From: Enterobacter sp. 10-1
GTDB lineage: Bacteria; Pseudomonadota; Gammaproteobacteria; Enterobacterales; Enterobacteriaceae
Length of the DNA stretch: 64,000 nucleotides
Direction: 5' to 3'
Assembly (NCBI GenBank): GCA_002270295.1
Contig: NISF01000003.1
Coordinates: forward strand, 1 to 64,000
Part shown: positions 36,070 to 48,100 of the stretch, one piece after another
How positions within the stretch are numbered: position 1 is the stretch's first letter
Layout: each line of letters starts with the position of its first letter
Position numbers and translations under genes: made by a program
Notes under the pieces: model-generated
Seen by the model: only the letters and a program-made list of their open reading frames with translations
Told to the model about the DNA's origin: nothing
The model's database searches: none

Positions 36070-36087
36070 TGTCTCCAAAAGGAGACA
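36070..36087. promoter_or_regulatory. GlrR binding site upstream of glmY (middle)
   Basis: TGTCTCCAAAAGGAGACA is a second perfect TGTC-N10-GACA repeat, 33 bp from the first, about three helical turns, so it lies on the same DNA face. Confidence 0.85.
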
Positions 36088-36151
36088 TTTAATTCATTGA
36101 TTTTAAAAGGGGTTACCAGGCCGGTTGTGAAGCGTTGCTAAATGGCGACAG

Positions 36152-36170
36152 TGTGGTTAAAAAACAGACA
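36152..36170. promoter_or_regulatory. Degenerate third GlrR-like site
   Basis: TGTGGTTAAAAAACAGACA has the GACA half and an imperfect TGT half with an 11-base gap. E. coli glmY has three GlrR sites, so this is the likely counterpart of the third. Confidence 0.5.
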
Positions 36171-36239
36171 CCGTCATTTGGGGTGATAAGTATAGAAAAT
36201 CTATTATATTTCATTGTGTTAATAAAATGTTTTGTAATG

Positions 36240-36256
36240 TGGCATAGAACGTGCAT
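36240..36256 (+). promoter_or_regulatory. Sigma-54 promoter of glmY
   Basis: TGGCATAGAACGTGCAT fits the -24/-12 sigma-54 consensus TGGCAY-N5-TTGCA with one change (G for T). The GC element lies 12 bases before the sRNA 5' end at 36267. CATAAT at 36254-36259 can act as an overlapping sigma-70 -10, as described for E. coli glmY. Confidence 0.85.
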
Positions 36257-36266
36257 AATAATATGC

Positions 36267-36452
36267 AGTGGCTCATTCACCTTCTTATGTCAGCCCCTTC
36301 GGGACGCGCTACATAAACTTCGAATGACGCACAACAAGGTGCCTGCCGTCCAACTCCTGATAATAGCTCTGCTTTATCAGCCATCGGGCGAAACGTCGAG
36401 TTAGGCACCGCCTTATTTCTTAATAAAGCCAGGCACTTGCCTGGCTTTATTA
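36267..36452 (+). ncRNA. glmY: Small regulatory RNA GlmY
   Basis: About 185 nt, nearly identical to E. coli GlmY, starting AGTGGCTCATTCACC and containing GTCAGCCCCTTCGGGAC and GGTGCCTGCCGTCCAACTCC. It ends in the intrinsic terminator AAAGCCAGGCA-CTT-GCCTGGCTTTATT (36424-36452). GlmY is an RNA mimic of GlmZ. It titrates the adaptor RapZ, which spares GlmZ and raises GlmS synthesis when glucosamine-6-phosphate is low. The position between purL and glrK is the same as in E. coli. Confidence 0.96.
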
Positions 36453-36607
36453 TTTCCGCTCCAGGGCAAGCCAGCGGCGTGATTATCCGCTCCGCTGACG
36501 GGCCTCGCCCTGACTTGTCGCCTTTCGTGCAGATCTGCTGATTGCACCTGTTACTCTGCGGCGTCCTCAGTTAGCATCATCTTAAGCTAATGTTTGAGGC
36601 TATATAC

Positions 36608-38044
36608 TTGAAGCGACTCTCTCTTTTCCCCCGCTCATTGCGCCAGCTGGTGACGCTCTCCTTTGTGCTGATCCTGCTACCCCTGCTGGTTCTGGCCTGG
36701 CAGGCGTGGCAAAGCCTGAACGCCCTCAGCGCCCAGGCCGCGCACATCAACCGAACCACGCTGGTCGATGCTCGCCGCAGCGAGGCAATGATTAACGCTT
36801 CGCTGGAAATGGAGCGCAGCTACCGCCAGTACTGCGTGCTGGACGATCCGACTCTGGCGAAGGTTTATCAGAATCAGCGCCAGCGCTACAGCGAAATGCT
36901 GGACGCGCACGCCGGCGTTCTGCCGGATGAGAAAATCTGGCAGGCGCTGAGCCAGGATTTGAGCGACCTGGCGCAGCTGAGATGTAAAAACAGCAGCCCA
37001 GACGCAAAGTCCGCAGAGAGCCTGGAAGCCTTCGCCACGGCCAACAGCGTCATGGTGCAGGCCACCCGAACGGTCGTTTATTCGCGCGGGCAGCAGCTCC
37101 AGCAGGAGATCGCCGAACGCGGGCAGTTCTTCGGCTGGCAGGCGCTGGTGCTGTTCCTGCTGAGCCTGGCGCTGGTGCTGCTGTTTACCCGCATGATCAT
37201 CGGCCCGGTAAAAGGGATTGAGAAAATGATTAACCGGCTGGGGGAAGGGAAGTCGCTGGATAACGCGGCGTTGTTTACCGGGCCGCGCGAGCTGCGCTCG
37301 GTCGGCGAGCGCATCATCTGGCTGAGCGAGCGCCTGGCCTGGCTGGAGTCGCAGCGGCATCAGTTTTTACGTCATCTCTCGCATGAGCTGAAAACGCCGT
37401 TAGCCAGCATGCGGGAAGGTACGGAGCTGCTCGCCGACCGCGTCGCCGGGCCTTTGACCGCCGAGCAGCAGGAAATTGTCGAGATCCTCGACAGCAGCAG
37501 CCGCAATCTGCAAAAGCTGATTGAACAGCTGCTTGATTACAACCGTAAACAGGCCGACGGCCCGGTGGCGCGCGAGACGGTGAACCTTGCGGAGCTGGTA
37601 GAAAGCGTTGTCTCCGCCCACAGCCTGCCGGCAAGAGCTAAACTGATGCGAACGGATCTCAGCCTGGAGGCCAGGTTCTGCCAGGCGGAGCCGGCTTTGC
37701 TGGCGAGCGTGCTGGATAATCTCTATTCCAATGCGGTGCACTATGGTGCTGAATCCGGTAACATTCACATTCACAGCTACCGGCACGGCGAGCAGGTGCG
37801 CATCGACGTTAGCAACAGCGGCGAGCCGATACCGCCGGTGGAAAGAAAAATGATTTTTGAGCCCTTTTATCAGGGAAGTCATCAGCGTAAAGGGGCGGTA
37901 AAAGGCAGCGGTCTCGGGCTAAGCATTGCGCGGGACTGCGTGCGACAAATGCAGGGTGAGCTAAGCCTGGTCGACGATATACCCGGGCTGATCTGTTTTC
38001 GCATCACGCTACCCACCGGCGAGCCGGGAAAAATCAACACATGA
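36608..38044 (+). CDS. glrK: Sensor histidine kinase GlrK (QseE)
   Basis: An inner-membrane sensor of the GlrK/GlrR pair that controls glmY and rpoE in enterobacteria. It has two membrane segments (about 16-36 and 178-196) flanking a periplasmic domain, then HAMP, the HisKA domain with the phospho-His in HLSHELKTP (about 257-265) and the ATPase domain with N box NLYSNAVHY and GSGLGLSIARD near 440. Start TTG at 36608 with GAGG nine bases upstream, giving the E. coli-like N-terminus. The ATG at 36590 has no ribosome site. First gene of glrK-qseG-glrR-glnB. Confidence 0.94.
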   Translation: MKRLSLFPRSLRQLVTLSFVLILLPLLVLAWQAWQSLNALSAQAAHINRTTLVDARRSEAMINASLEMERSYRQYCVLDDPTLAKVYQNQRQRYSEMLDAHAGVLPDEKIWQALSQDLSDLAQLRCKNSSPDAKSAESLEAFATANSVMVQATRTVVYSRGQQLQQEIAERGQFFGWQALVLFLLSLALVLLFTRMIIGPVKGIEKMINRLGEGKSLDNAALFTGPRELRSVGERIIWLSERLAWLESQRHQFLRHLSHELKTPLASMREGTELLADRVAGPLTAEQQEIVEILDSSSRNLQKLIEQLLDYNRKQADGPVARETVNLAELVESVVSAHSLPARAKLMRTDLSLEARFCQAEPALLASVLDNLYSNAVHYGAESGNIHIHSYRHGEQVRIDVSNSGEPIPPVERKMIFEPFYQGSHQRKGAVKGSGLGLSIARDCVRQMQGELSLVDDIPGLICFRITLPTGEPGKINT

Positions 38045-38061
38045 ATCAACAATGGGTGACT

Positions 38062-38766
38062 ATGTCCCACTTTTTCGCATGGGTTCGTCCCGTCAAAGTC
38101 TGGCTGCTGTCCGGCGTTTCTTGCCTTGCGCTGGCCGGATGTTCCGCGGCTTTATCGCCGCATACGGCAAACGACAAAGCGCAGCCCGAGCTGCCGCAGC
38201 ACCAGGTGGCGGATTTCCTCTCGGTTGATTGCGCAGATATCTGGTCTCTGAACGGTGATATCAGCGACAAAAATCCGCTCTACTGGCTGCGCGGAATTGA
38301 CTGCGCCGATCGCCTTGCTCCGGTACAGGCGCGGGCGGAAGCCCGGCAGCACGGTGACGACCGCTGGCAGGATGCGTTTAAGCGCGGCATTTTGCTGGCG
38401 GACGCCAAAATTACCCCGGACGAGCGGCGCGAGCTGGTTTCTCGCCTGGATACCTTCAGCTCCCAAATTGCCGTGCAGGTGCGCCCGCTTTATCAGCTCT
38501 GGCGCGACGGCCAGAGCCGACAGCTGCAGCTGGTGGACGAACGTTCCCGCTACGCGAAGCTACAGCAGACCAGCGATGCCGAGCTCGACGCGCTGCGCCA
38601 GCAGGAGCAGCAGCTGCGCGGCGAGCTGGAACTCACGACGCGTAAGCTGGAAAATCTCACCGATATCGAACGTCAACTCTCCACCCGTAAGCCGGGAGGG
38701 AATTTTAATTCTGACGTCGGGCACGGTAGCGATAAAGTCCCGGAGGCCAATCATGACGAGCCGTAA
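38062..38766 (+). CDS. qseG: Lipoprotein QseG (YfhG)
   Basis: An outer-membrane lipoprotein of the GlrK/GlrR locus; in E. coli it interacts with the sensor. The signal peptide ends in the lipobox LALAGC with the acceptor Cys at about 27. A long helical, Gln/Arg/Leu-rich segment (about 150-215) looks like a coiled coil. 234 residues from the chosen ATG. The ATG at 38041 overlaps the glrK stop (ATGA) and would add seven residues, so either start is possible. The 3' end overlaps glrR. Confidence 0.9.
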   Translation: MSHFFAWVRPVKVWLLSGVSCLALAGCSAALSPHTANDKAQPELPQHQVADFLSVDCADIWSLNGDISDKNPLYWLRGIDCADRLAPVQARAEARQHGDDRWQDAFKRGILLADAKITPDERRELVSRLDTFSSQIAVQVRPLYQLWRDGQSRQLQLVDERSRYAKLQQTSDAELDALRQQEQQLRGELELTTRKLENLTDIERQLSTRKPGGNFNSDVGHGSDKVPEANHDEP

Positions 38767-40090
38767 ACCCGCGCGCCTGCTGCTGGTGGACGATGACCCA
38801 GGGCTGCTGAAGCTGCTTGGGATGCGCCTTGTCAGCGAAGGATACAGCGTGGTCACTGCCGAAAGCGGCCCCGAGGCGCTGCGCGTGCTGGGGCGCGATA
38901 AGGTCGACCTGGTGGTCAGCGATTTACGCATGGATGAAATGGACGGCCTGCAGCTGTTTGCCGAAATCCAGAAGGTGCAGCCGGGAATGCCGGTGATTAT
39001 TCTCACCGCCCACGGATCGATTCCGGAGGCGGTGGCTGCGACCCAGCAGGGAGTGTTCAGCTTCCTGACCAAGCCGGTAGATAAGGATGCGCTGTACAAA
39101 GCCATTGATGACGCCCTGGAGCACAGCGCGCCGGCGACGGATGAGCGCTGGCGCCAGGCGATTGTGACCCGTAGCCCGCTGATGCAGCGTCTGCTTGAGC
39201 AGGCGGGCATGGTGGCGCAGTCGGACGTCAGCGTGCTGATTAACGGCCAGAGCGGCACCGGCAAAGAGATCGTCGCCCAGGCGATTCATAACGCCAGCCC
39301 GCGACACGCTAAGCCCTTTGTCGCCATTAACTGCGGCGCCCTGCCGGAACAGCTGCTGGAGTCGGAGCTGTTTGGCCACGCCCGCGGTGCCTTTACCGGC
39401 GCGGTCAGCAATCGGGAAGGGCTGTTCCAGGCCGCCGAAGGGGGCACGCTGTTCCTCGATGAGATCGGCGATATGCCGGTGGCCCTGCAGGTAAAACTGC
39501 TGCGCGTCCTGCAGGAGCGAAAGGTCCGCCCGCTGGGCAGCAACCGCGATATCGACATCGACGTGCGCATCATCTCCGCCACCCACCGCGACCTGCCTAA
39601 GGCGATGGCCCGCGGCGAGTTCCGCGAAGATCTGTTTTATCGCCTGAACGTGGTGAACCTGAAGATCCCGCCTCTCGCCGATCGCACCGAGGATATTCCG
39701 CTTCTCGCCAACCATCTGCTGCGGCAGTCTGCCGACCGGCACAAGCCGTTTGTCCGCGCCTTCTCGACCGATGCGATGAAGCGGCTGATGGCCGCCAAAT
39801 GGCCGGGCAACGTGCGTCAGCTGGTGAACGTGATTGAGCAGTGCGTGGCGCTGACCTCATCGCCGGTGATCAGCGACGCGCTGGTGGAGCAGGCGCTGGA
39901 AGGCGAGAATACCGCGCTGCCGACCTTCGTTGAGGCGCGCAATCAGTTTGAGCTGAACTACCTGCGCAAGCTGCTGCAAATAACCAAAGGTAACGTGACG
40001 CACGCGGCCAGAATGGCCGGACGCAACCGCACCGAATTTTATAAATTGCTGTCGCGCCATGAGCTCGACGCCAACGACTTTAAAGAGTAG
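38753..40090 (+). CDS. glrR: Sigma-54 dependent response regulator GlrR (QseF)
   Basis: Activates the sigma-54 promoter of glmY when phosphorylated by GlrK. The 445 residues comprise a receiver domain (about 1-120, phospho-Asp in VVSDLRMDEMDG near 56), an AAA+ domain (about 135-375, Walker A GQSGTGKE, sigma-54-contacting loop GAFTGA) and a C-terminal Fis-type helix-turn-helix (about 400-440, THAARMAGRNRTEFY). The frame stays open far upstream inside qseG, but the ATG at 38753 with GGAG is the true start. It overlaps qseG by 14 bases. Confidence 0.96.
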   Translation: MTSRKPARLLLVDDDPGLLKLLGMRLVSEGYSVVTAESGPEALRVLGRDKVDLVVSDLRMDEMDGLQLFAEIQKVQPGMPVIILTAHGSIPEAVAATQQGVFSFLTKPVDKDALYKAIDDALEHSAPATDERWRQAIVTRSPLMQRLLEQAGMVAQSDVSVLINGQSGTGKEIVAQAIHNASPRHAKPFVAINCGALPEQLLESELFGHARGAFTGAVSNREGLFQAAEGGTLFLDEIGDMPVALQVKLLRVLQERKVRPLGSNRDIDIDVRIISATHRDLPKAMARGEFREDLFYRLNVVNLKIPPLADRTEDIPLLANHLLRQSADRHKPFVRAFSTDAMKRLMAAKWPGNVRQLVNVIEQCVALTSSPVISDALVEQALEGENTALPTFVEARNQFELNYLRKLLQITKGNVTHAARMAGRNRTEFYKLLSRHELDANDFKE

Positions 40091-40143
40091 CTCCGCGCCA
40101 TAGCGCAAGTTATGATACGGTAAGCAACCGGTTACGCGACTAA

Positions 40144-40494
<351 letters not shown>

Positions 40495-40501
40495 GTTTTA
40501 A

Positions 40502-40524
40502 CCCTCTCCCCGGCGGGGAGAGGG
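40502..40524. terminator. GC-rich hairpin between glnB and hmp
   Basis: CCCTCTCCCC-GGC-GGGGAGAGGG is a perfect 10-bp stem between convergent genes. It lacks a long T run on either strand, so it may be a weak terminator or an mRNA 3'-end stabiliser. Confidence 0.5.
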
Positions 40525-40531
40525 GCATCAA

Positions 40532-41722
40532 TTACAGTACCTTGTGCGGGCCAAAGCATTCGTAATGAATGCGTTCGCTATTGATGCCAAGCGCCACCAG
40601 CTGCTTCGCAGCGTGCTGCATAAAGGCTACCGGGCCGCAGAGGTAGAACTGCATCAGCGGGTCGCGCAGGCTCTCTGCCTGAGCGGTCAAATCCATCAAA
40701 CCTTCGCTATTAAAACGCGCCGCCTGACGGTCCTCTTCGCCAGGGCTGCGATACCAGACGTGAGAAGCAAACTTAGGCAAGGTCGCTCCCAGCGCGCTGA
40801 CCTCATCGGCAAAGGCGTGAACCTCGCCGTTTTCCGCCGCGTGGAACCAGTTAACCTGCGCCGGATGGCGCGCTTTTGCCAGCGAATCCAGCATTGCCAG
40901 CATTGGCGTTTGGCCGACGCCGCCGGAAAGCAGCGTTACCGGAGTTTCGGCGTCAACGGTAAGGAAGAAGTCGCCTGCCGGCGCCGCCAGGTGCACAACA
41001 TCCCCTTCGCTTGACGCATTGTGCAGCCAGTTCGATACCTGACCGCCGCTCTCGCGCTTCACGGCAATGCGATAGCCTTTGCCATTCGCCTTACGCGTCA
41101 GGGAGTACTGGCGAATCTCCTGATATTCAAACCCTTCTGGCTTCAGCCAGACGGCCAGGTACTGGCCCGGCTGATAGTCGGCAACCGGCTGGCCGTCTAC
41201 CGGCTCCATTTCGAAGCTGGTGATCAGCGCGCTGCGCGGGGTTTTCTTCACGATGCGAAACGCGCGGGTCCCTTCCCAGCCGCCGGTCTTGCTGGCGCTA
41301 TCCTGATAGATTTCGGCTTCACGATTGATAAAGACGTTAGCCAGCACGCCGTAGGCTTTGCCCCAGGCATCAAGCACTTCCTGACCCGGGCTGAACATTT
41401 CATCCAGCGTCGCCAGCAGGTGGCCGCCGACAATATTGTACTGCTCCGGCCTGATCTGGAAGCTGGTGTGCTTCTGCGCGATTTTTTCTACCGCCGGCAG
41501 CAGGGCCGCCAGGTTATCGATATTGCTCGCATAGGCGGCAATAGCGTTAAACAGCGCCTCACGCTGATCGCCGTTACGCTGGTTGCTCATATTGAAGATT
41601 TCTTTGAGTTCTGGGTTATGAGCAAACATGCGATCGTAGAAATGGGCGGTCAGCTTCGGACCGGTTTCGACCAGCAGGGGAATGGTGGCTTTGACCGTAG
41701 CGATGGTTTGAGCGTCGAGCAT
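40532..41722 (-). CDS. hmp: Nitric oxide dioxygenase (flavohaemoglobin)
   Basis: Turns NO and O2 into nitrate using NAD(P)H. The 396 residues have a globin domain (about 1-140; haem-ligand His in the KHTSFQI region), then FAD-binding (about 150-255, RQYSLTRK) and NAD-binding (about 265-396, [16 protein letters not shown]) domains. It starts at ATG 41722, the E. coli N-terminus MLDAQTI; the frame is open well upstream but lacks a ribosome site. An NsrR-type palindrome covers its promoter, implying induction by NO. Confidence 0.97.
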   Translation of the reverse strand: MLDAQTIATVKATIPLLVETGPKLTAHFYDRMFAHNPELKEIFNMSNQRNGDQREALFNAIAAYASNIDNLAALLPAVEKIAQKHTSFQIRPEQYNIVGGHLLATLDEMFSPGQEVLDAWGKAYGVLANVFINREAEIYQDSASKTGGWEGTRAFRIVKKTPRSALITSFEMEPVDGQPVADYQPGQYLAVWLKPEGFEYQEIRQYSLTRKANGKGYRIAVKRESGGQVSNWLHNASSEGDVVHLAAPAGDFFLTVDAETPVTLLSGGVGQTPMLAMLDSLAKARHPAQVNWFHAAENGEVHAFADEVSALGATLPKFASHVWYRSPGEEDRQAARFNSEGLMDLTAQAESLRDPLMQFYLCGPVAFMQHAAKQLVALGINSERIHYECFGPHKVL

Positions 41723-41749
41723 AGCAGCTTCCTTTAGTGTTATCTTAAT

Positions 41750-41768
41750 GATGCATTTCAAATGCATC
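41750..41768. promoter_or_regulatory. NsrR operator of hmp
   Basis: GATGCATTTCAAATGCATC is an inverted repeat that fits the NsrR motif AAGATGYATTT and its complement. On the minus strand a TATATAAG -10-like sequence lies just upstream and overlaps its edge, so binding would block hmp transcription. Confidence 0.85.
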
Positions 41769-41913
41769 TTATATAAATAACCCTGCAATGTAAATGGTTC
41801 TTTAACACCCTGCATTGAAACAGTTACAACGTGAAGAATTTGCATCACAAACCTGAAAAGAAATCCGTTGATAATCGTAGAGGCGTTATTGCTCAAAGCC
41901 TTGTGTCATGCGG

Positions 41914-41929
41914 AGCCAAACGTTTGCGT
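41914..41929. promoter_or_regulatory. PurR operator of glyA
   Basis: AGCCAAACGTTTGCGT is, read on the minus strand, ACGCAAACGTTTGGCT, matching the PurR box. The glyA -10 TATACT lies at 41971-41976. I found no clear MetR pair. The remainder of the 41723-42044 spacer is promoter and leader, including an AAAAAGGCCCCTTTTT palindrome at 41992-42007. Confidence 0.8.
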
Positions 41930-42044
41930 AAAATCGTTTGTCAAGACCTGTTATCACAGAACGATTCAGTTATACTGTGGGCCGTCGCCCAAAAAGGCCC
42001 CTTTTTAGAGCTGTAATCTATTGTTAGCTGAGCAGGAGATGCGG

Positions 42045-43298
<1,254 letters not shown>

Positions 43299-43320
43299 CG
43301 CTGAGCCGCTGAAAGCGAAT

Positions 43321-43348
43321 AAAAGGCCGCGAATGCGGCCTTTTTTAC
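43321..43348 (+). terminator. Intrinsic terminator of glyA
   Basis: AAAAGGCCGC-GAAT-GCGGCCTTTTTT, a perfect stem with A/T runs on both sides. It can also serve the convergent yphA. Confidence 0.9.
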
Positions 43349-43364
43349 GTCTGTCGCCCGGTGA

Positions 43365-43787
43365 TTAACGCCGGTCGAGCGAGATGGCGCCCGGGCCGAC
43401 TATCGCCAGCAGCAGGAAGGCGCCGGCAATGCTGACGTTTTTATAGAAGTTAATCATATTTGGCAGCACCGCATCGCCGGACATATCCCAGAAATGGTGG
43501 CCGATAACCGCCGTGCCCAGAGTATAAAAAATAAAGATGACCGCCAGCGGACGCGTGAAGAAGCCGAGAATAATCAGGATCGCCGCCGGGACCTCCATCA
43601 CGATGGCGATAACGGCCGCCAGCGTCGGCAGCGGCGCGCCGGATGACGCCATATACTGCACGGTGCCGCTAAAGCCCAGCAGTTTGGGGTAGCCAAAGAT
43701 GATAAACAGCAGCACGACGGCAATACGCGCAATCAGCAGCAGTACGTGGCGCGAGGAACCAAAATCAAAATAGCGTAATGTGTTCAT
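43365..43787 (-). CDS. yphA: DoxX-family inner-membrane protein YphA
   Basis: A 140-residue protein of the DoxX family with four membrane segments (about 12-32, 47-70, 75-95 and 105-130; for example [17 protein letters not shown]). It closely matches E. coli YphA, which sits at the far end of the same yph cluster. Function unknown; DoxX relatives take part in thiosulfate oxidation or redox-stress complexes elsewhere. It is the only part of the E. coli yphA-H segment found on this strand next to yphH. Confidence 0.9.
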   Translation of the reverse strand: MNTLRYFDFGSSRHVLLLIARIAVVLLFIIFGYPKLLGFSGTVQYMASSGAPLPTLAAVIAIVMEVPAAILIILGFFTRPLAVIFIFYTLGTAVIGHHFWDMSGDAVLPNMINFYKNVSIAGAFLLLAIVGPGAISLDRR

Positions 43788-43864
43788 AACCAGCACCTTA
43801 TGAAAGACGAGTTATTTAAACGTAATACACAATTTTGCTCCCCGCCACGAATTGAAATCGGTAC

Positions 43865-45058
43865 CTAGATTTTCTCCAGCGCCTCCTCCACGTACAGATA
43901 ACCAATACCCAGCAGCTGCTGCGCGCGCGTGAGCCGACCGAAGCTAATTTGGGTGGCGTGCGCGCGCGGAGTGTCGCCGTGATCGAAGGGGTTAAAGCTG
44001 GTTTGTTTAACAATGGTGTTTAACCACTGCTCGCCAAAAGCGCAGCTGCGGCCGTAGAGCCATATCTGATTAATATTGAGCAGATTGAGGAAGTTATACA
44101 GGCTTAAGCCAATCGCATTGGCGGAGTTTTCAACCCAGGCACGGATATGCACGTCGCCCTGTTCCCAGGCTGCTATCAGCGACCCGGTGGTTAATTTATC
44201 GGGGGAGGGCTGCGCCTCCGGCTGGGTTTTCAGCCACACCCGAGCCTGCTTTTTCAGCGCGCTGAGCGAGGCGATTGTTTCCAGACAGCCATAGCGCCCG
44301 CAGTCGCAGGCGGTGCCGTCCGGATTGACAATCGTATGCCCAATCTGGCCGCTACCGTAGAGGCTCCCGCGGTAGATCTGATCGTTAATAACAAACGATG
44401 AACCAATGCCGTAATCGACGTTGATCACGCAAAAATCCTGCGGCGCGGCGCTGTTCTGCCATTTTTCGGCCAGCGCCAGCATGGCGCAATCATTATCAAC
44501 CCTGACCTGAACGCCCAGCTGCTCCTCAAGTAAATATTTGAGTTCGACCGGCGTCTTCCAGCGCGCCTGCGGCATGGTTTGCGAGACGCCGGTCACCGGA
44601 TCCACCTGCCCGTGAACCCCCAGCGCGATGTTTATTTTATGCTGCGGATACCGGCGGTGGATGCTTCGCCAGCAGTCGATAATCGCCGTTAGCAAAGCCT
44701 GAGGGGTCGGCGCATCGATACGAATATGCTGGTGCTCGTCGACGGCCAGCAGGCGAGCATCGGCGAGCTGATACTCAATGCTGGTCGGCGTGATATTCAT
44801 ACACAGCGTCCACGCGCCGTGCTGCGGGATCTGAAAACTACCGCTATTGACGCCTCGGTTACTCATTTTTTCCGTGGAGTGGCTGATGAGTCCTTCGCTG
44901 AGGAGCTCTTCGAGTATGTTGCTCACCGCCGGAATGGATAGCCCGCTGAGCTGAGCGAGCTGCGATTTACTGAGCTGCTTTTCCCGCCACAAACAGGCCA
45001 GAAAGATAGATTTATTGGCCTGCCTGACCCGAACGTTGTTGAATCCGGTTAGCTGCAT
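43865..45058 (-). CDS. yphH: ROK-family transcriptional regulator YphH
   Basis: A NagC/XylR-type repressor of 397 residues. It has an N-terminal winged helix (about 10-75, LSKSQLAQLSGLSIPAVSNIL) and a ROK domain with the zinc site CDCGRYGCLE (about 258-267) and the ATP/sugar-fold motif NVDYGIGSSFVIN. It matches E. coli YphH. It is divergent from yphG, so it most likely controls the yphG-transporter-yphB operon. The ligand is not known. Confidence 0.92.
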   Translation of the reverse strand: MQLTGFNNVRVRQANKSIFLACLWREKQLSKSQLAQLSGLSIPAVSNILEELLSEGLISHSTEKMSNRGVNSGSFQIPQHGAWTLCMNITPTSIEYQLADARLLAVDEHQHIRIDAPTPQALLTAIIDCWRSIHRRYPQHKINIALGVHGQVDPVTGVSQTMPQARWKTPVELKYLLEEQLGVQVRVDNDCAMLALAEKWQNSAAPQDFCVINVDYGIGSSFVINDQIYRGSLYGSGQIGHTIVNPDGTACDCGRYGCLETIASLSALKKQARVWLKTQPEAQPSPDKLTTGSLIAAWEQGDVHIRAWVENSANAIGLSLYNFLNLLNINQIWLYGRSCAFGEQWLNTIVKQTSFNPFDHGDTPRAHATQISFGRLTRAQQLLGIGYLYVEEALEKI

Positions 45059-45171
45059 AAACTTAACTCCCTTAACTATATTGCGTGAGCATTGCGCACT
45101 TTAACAGCTAATCAAGATTATAAACTCGCCTCTATGAGTTTTTTACTTAATTACTTTTAGTGGAGAGCGTT
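45059..45171. promoter_or_regulatory. yphH-yphG divergent control region
   Basis: A 113-bp AT-rich spacer with an inverted repeat TGCG-TGAGCATTG-CGCA (45082-45098) flanked by TTAAC and TTTAAC. This is a candidate YphH operator, inferred only from its symmetry and position. Confidence 0.35.
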
Positions 45172-48100
45172 ATGCACGGTTCGGTTAAGGTCTGGCAGGA
45201 AACGATTACACTCCCGACGTGGACGACGGGTGCGGAGGATCCTAACCCGATGTTCCTGGAAAAACGGGTCTATCAGGGTTCATCTGGCAGCGTGTACCCC
45301 TATGGCGTGGTTGATACCTTAACCGGCGAGCGGGAGATGCGCGACTATCAGGCGGTGTGGATGGAGAATGATTTCATTCGCATCATGCTGCTGCCGGAGC
45401 TCGGCGGCCGAATCCATCGCGCTTACGATAAAGTAAAACAGCGTGATTTCGTCTACTACAACGAAGTGGTGAAACCGGCGCTGGTCGGCCTGCTCGGGCC
45501 ATGGATTTCCGGCGGGATCGAGTTTAACTGGCCGCAGCACCATCGTCCGACAACCTTTATGCCCGTCGATTTTACGATCCAGCAAGGGGATGGCGGCGTG
45601 CAAACCGTGTGGATGGGCGAAGCTGAACCCATGCGCGGATTGCAGGTAATGGCCGGCTTTACTCTTTATCCCGATCGGGCGCTTATTGAAATTACCGGTA
45701 AGGTTTTTAACGGTAACGCCACGCCGCGCCACTTCTTATGGTGGGCCAACCCGGCGGTGAAGGGCGGGGATGCGCACCAGAGCGTGTTCCCGCCTGACGT
45801 TACCGCCGTGTTCGATCATGGCAAGCGCGACGTTTCTGCATTCCCCATCGCCACCGGTACCTATTACAAAGTGGACTACAGTGCGGGCGTGGATATTTCC
45901 CGGTATCGGAATGTCCCGGTGCCGACCTCCTATATGGCAGAAAAATCAGAATATGATTTTGTCGGTGCCTACCATCATGATGAACGAGGCGGATTGCTGC
46001 ATGTCGCCGATCACCATATCTCGCCAGGTAAAAAGCAGTGGAGCTGGGGATATGGCGATTTCGGCCAGGCCTGGGATCGGAATCTGACCGACGCGAATGG
46101 CCCCTATATTGAGCTGATGACCGGCGTATTCACCGATAACCAGCCAGATTTCACCTGGCTTGCGCCCTACGAAGAGAAAATTTTTGTCCAAAACTTCCTG
46201 CCGTATAGCGAGCTGGGAATGGTGCAAAATGCGAATACCCGCCTGGCGCTAAAGCTGGTTCGTGAAGCCGGGCAGCTGCAGCTGGGGGTCTATGCGATTG
46301 CGCCTCTGGAAAACATTGCGCTGGAGCTGAGTGCGGATAATCAGCCGCTCTATGAAACCCGGATAACCTTAAAACCGGGTGAAAGCTGGCAGCACGCGCT
46401 GCCCGAGAACGGCGCTTCGCGCTTGACCCTGCGGGTGAAAAGCGCCGGGGGTGAACCGCTGCTGCATTATCAGGAGCATCTCGCCCAGCAGACTCCGTTA
46501 CCGGATCCGGCAACCGCGCCAGCCGTGCCGGAAGAGATCGACAACGGTGATGAGCTCTATTTCATTGGTCAGCATCTTGAGCAGTATAACCACTCCAGCC
46601 GCTACGCCGGAGACTACTACCGTCGGGCCATTGCGATTGATCCCCTCGATTACCGCAATAACGTCGCTCTTGGCACCCTGGCGCTGAACGGCGCCGACTG
46701 GCCGCTGGCAGAGCAGTGCGCCCGCTCCGCACTGCAGCGCGCTCATCGGCTGAACAAAAATCCGCGGGATGGCGAAGCCAGCATGCTACTCGCCAGCGCC
46801 CTGGAAAGACAGGGGGATGACACGAGCGCATGGGATCACTATTACAAAGCCTCATGGAGCGGCAACTGCCGCGATGCGGCCTACTGGTCGCTGGCTCGGC
46901 TGGCGATGAAGCGCGGTGATGTTGCTGATGCGCTGGAAAAAGTCGAGATCAGCCTGCGATTTAATTCCACGAACCACCTTGCTATGGGGCTGAAGGCGCT
47001 GGCGCTGGCGAAACTACAGCGCTGCGATGAGGCGCTGGATTATATCGCGCTATGCCTTGAGCAGTATCCTCTGAGCTACCCGCTGCATTGCGTACGCTGG
47101 ATGATTGGCCAGGGCGATGAATTCCGGGAAAACCTGCTGCGCGTTACCGGCTGCAGAGGCGCCAACGCCAGCCTGCTTGCGGGATGGCTGCTCTCTATCG
47201 GGCAGCAGAAGTCTGCACAAGCGCTGTTGGCGTTACTGGATTGCCAGGAGGCGCTACCGATGCTGTGGCGCGCCGCGCTAAGCGACGACGTCGGCGAGCG
47301 CCAGCAGCTCATTGCATCAGCGCAGCGCTGCCATGTTCTGCGGGTCCGTTTCCCCAACACGCTGGATGAAGTCTGGATGCTGCAACAGCTGGAAGAAAGC
47401 GCGTTTGCCCGCTATCTGCTGGGCTGCTTCTGGTATAGCAAGCGCCGCTATGAAGACGCGGTGAGCTGCTGGCATGACGTCCTGGCAAAATCCCCGGACT
47501 ACGCGCCGGCCCATCGTCTGCTTGGCGTTTATGCCTGGAATAAACGTCAGGATCTGCCGCAGGCTCTGGCCAGCCTGCGGCGAGCGGTGGAAATCGAACC
47601 ACAGAATGCGCGCTTCCGCTTCGAGCTCGACTACCTCAACAAGCTGACCGGCGCTCCCGTCAGCGAGCGATTGCGTCATCTGGAAGCGCATCGCGCCGTC
47701 GTGTTGAAACGGGACGATCTCACCGCTGAGCTGCTCAGCCTGTGGAACAGCAGCGGGCGTTATGCCGATGCCGCAGATATTCTCCGCACGCGAAAGTTTC
47801 ATCCCTGGGAAGGTGGGGAGGGCAAGGTGACGGGACAATATTTGCTTAACCAGCTGCATGTTGCGTTACAGGCTATTGAGGGCCATGCATACGCTCCGGC
47901 AACGCAGCGGCTGGAGGACGCGCTGCGCTATCCTTTTAACCTCGGAGAGGGCAGGCTTCCTGGGCAGACGGATAATGATATCTGGTATTTGCTGGGCCAC
48001 TGCGCCGCGCAAACGGGAGAGACGCAGCGGGCAGCAGCCTGTTACCAGCGCGCAAGCCTCGGAGGATCGTCGCTGGATGCCGGTCGCTACTACAACGATC

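Noticed and set aside
38255-38752. Upstream extension of the glrR frame through qseG
   Set aside because: Translation of the qseG coding region in the wrong frame; glrR starts at the ATG behind GGAG at 38742-38745.
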